From assembly GCA_021613535.1 (NCBI GenBank), contig CP075496.1:2790001-2854000 (forward strand): a stretch of DNA of 64,000 nt, written 5' to 3'. The first letter of the stretch is position 1. Each line of letters starts with the position of its first letter. Positions 62,671 through 64,000 of the stretch are shown here, piece by piece. A program made the translations under genes and the position numbers. The notes under the pieces are model-generated. The model was given only the letters and a program-made list of their open reading frames with translations. It was not told where the DNA came from and did no database searches. This stretch comes from Adineta vaga. Taxonomy: Eukaryota > Rotifera.

Positions 62671-64000
62671 TTAATCGACTTCCTAAAATGAAGAAAAAAA
62701 AGAGAGAATTAATAAACAAATCATTTTTATTTTCATTATTCATACTTCAATGGTTGGACCAGCACTGCCACCAGCACCTGGTTGTGGGCCACCGGCACCA
62801 CCTGGAAAGCCGCCTGGCATACCTCCTGGCATACCTCCTGGCATACCACCTGCGCCACCTGCACCACCATAAAGTTTTGTCATAACGGGTGAACAGAGTT
62901 TTTCAACTTCTTTTAATTTATGTTCGAATTCTTCCTTTTCAGCAAGCTAAAAGAAAAGATTCCAATCATGAAAAGCCAACAAACAAAAGAATATCTTACT
63001 TGATTTGCTTCCATCCATTTTAATGCTTCTTCGATAGCCTCAGTAATCTTTTTCTTATCATCAGCATCGATTTTATCGGCTAATTTTTCATCATTAATAG
63101 TTGTTTTCATATTGAAACAATAAGATTCCAATGAATTCTTCGCACTAATGCGATCTCGTTGGGATTCATCTTCTTTCTTATATTTTTCAGCATCTGAAAC
63201 CATACGTTCGATTTCATCTTTTGATAAACGTCCTTTATCATTTGTAATTGTAATTTTATTTTCTTTGCCTGAACTTTTATCCATAGCTGAAACATTTAAG
63301 ATACCATTGGCATCAATATCGAATGTAACTTCAATTTGTGGGACACCACGTGGTGCTGGTGGAATACCAGATAATTCAAATTTGCCTAATAAATGATTGT
63401 CTTTTGTCATTGCACGTTCACCTTCGTAAACTTGAATCAATACACCTGGTTGATTATCCGAATATGTTGTAAATGTTTGAGTTTGTTTTGTTGGAATTGT
63501 TGTATTACGTTTGATCAATGCTGTCATGACACCACCAGCAGTTTCAATACCCTAGAAAAAGAAAAATGAAATTAGTTTAGGAACTTTTTCTTTATTATAT
63601 GCATGAAGAAACTTACCAATGAAAGTGGTGCAACATCGAGTAAAAGTAAATCTTTTACATCTTCAGATTTATCACCTGTTAAAATGGCAGCTTGTACAGC
63701 AGCACCATAGGCAACAGCTTCATCTGGATTGATAGATTTGTTTAATTCTTTACCATTAAATAAATCTTGTAAAAGTTTTTGTACTTTTGGAATACGTGTT
63801 GAACCTCCAACAAGAACAATTTCATGAATTTGTGCTTTATCCATTTTAGCATCACGTAAAGCTTTTTCGACAGGCTCAAGTGTTGAACGAAAGAGATCAG
63901 CACAGAGTTCTTCGAAACGAGCACGAGTGATTGTTGAATAGAAATCAACACCTTCATGTAATGAATCGATTTCAATCGATGCTTGTGATGATGATGATAA
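62671..64000 (-). CDS. HSP70: Cytosolic HSP70/HSC70, 5' part beyond the window
   Basis: ATP-dependent chaperone. Visible exons, minus strand: 64000..63617 (partial), 63551..63000, 62946..62746, 62682..62671. The visible nucleotide-binding part includes [20 protein letters not shown], then [17 protein letters not shown] and the linker [19 protein letters not shown]. The substrate-binding domain follows ([40 protein letters not shown]) and the helical lid ends in a [10 protein letters not shown]-type tail. Exon 3 ends GPTIE and the donor GTATGA at 62745 leads to an acceptor TTTTAG and a 12-nt last exon coding E-V-D-stop, restoring the EEVD tail that binds HOP and CHIP. Cytosolic identity follows from EEVD and the absence of an ER or mitochondrial tail. 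Introns in a cytosolic HSP70 suggest a constitutive (HSC70-like) member rather than a classical stress-induced, intron-free one. Confidence 0.95.

Noticed and set aside
62740-62760. Apparent loss of the EEVD tail in HSP70 (frame reads ...TIEV-stop)
   Set aside because: A donor at the stop and an acceptor 63 bp downstream add E-V-D, so the canonical tail is intact after splicing.
62688-62885. Plus-strand frame rich in His/Leu
   Set aside because: It is the antisense of the HSP70 Gly-Gly-Met-Pro tail exon.

Overview
This is a eukaryotic, metazoan window. It is AT-rich, with introns mostly of 45-70 bp, intact single-copy housekeeping genes and no recognisable transposon. The small compact genes, a rhodopsin-family receptor ending in an N-F-F-L-Y / T-N-R-R-F-R helix 7, a cytoplasmic intermediate filament with a long lamin-type rod, and many start codons sitting just downstream of a splice-acceptor AG fit a bdelloid rotifer or close relative. 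That assignment is inference, not proof. Exon structures were derived by hand from GT-AG junctions and reading-frame continuity.

Layout. 1-6.0 kb: partial intron-containing histone H2B (-), OSTM1 (-), CLPTM1 (+) and ribosomal protein uS8/RPS15A (+). 6.0-16 kb: 4 kb of repeat-rich noncoding DNA, then a DLC1/STARD13-type RhoGAP-START gene (+) with a 2.3 kb intron. 16.4-21.1 kb: a small putatively acylated protein (-) and a cytoplasmic intermediate filament gene (-). 21.1-26.3 kb: noncoding. 26.3-28.3 kb: a nuclear-type regulator with a CtBP-like motif. 30.7-33 kb: a GPCR and a small unknown ORF. 34.4-40.6 kb: a tight head-to-tail run of COPE, OSGEP (KAE1), PEX10 and PRMT7 that may be a trans-spliced operon. 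42.7-48.3 kb: a TATA promoter, a noncoding first exon and a 14-exon gene for a 1290-residue multi-C2H2 zinc-finger protein. 49-52.9 kb: UBR7 and CCT8 (both -). 53.8-58.6 kb: two paralogous secreted or GPI-anchored proteins of unknown function flanking the ciliary GTPase gene ARL13B. 59.5-62.5 kb: a RING/TRAF-like gene with an apparent frame break, and a leucine-rich-repeat gene resembling LRRC58. 62.7-64 kb: the 3' part of a cytosolic HSP70 gene (-), whose EEVD tail is completed by a 12-nt terminal exon.

Most genes are unrelated housekeeping functions: translation, chaperoning, COPI transport, tRNA modification, peroxisome import, arginine methylation and ubiquitination. No single pathway links them. 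The least understood parts are the secreted paralogue pair, the small acylated protein, the 26.3 kb regulator and the large noncoding blocks beside DLC1, the filament gene and the zinc-finger gene.
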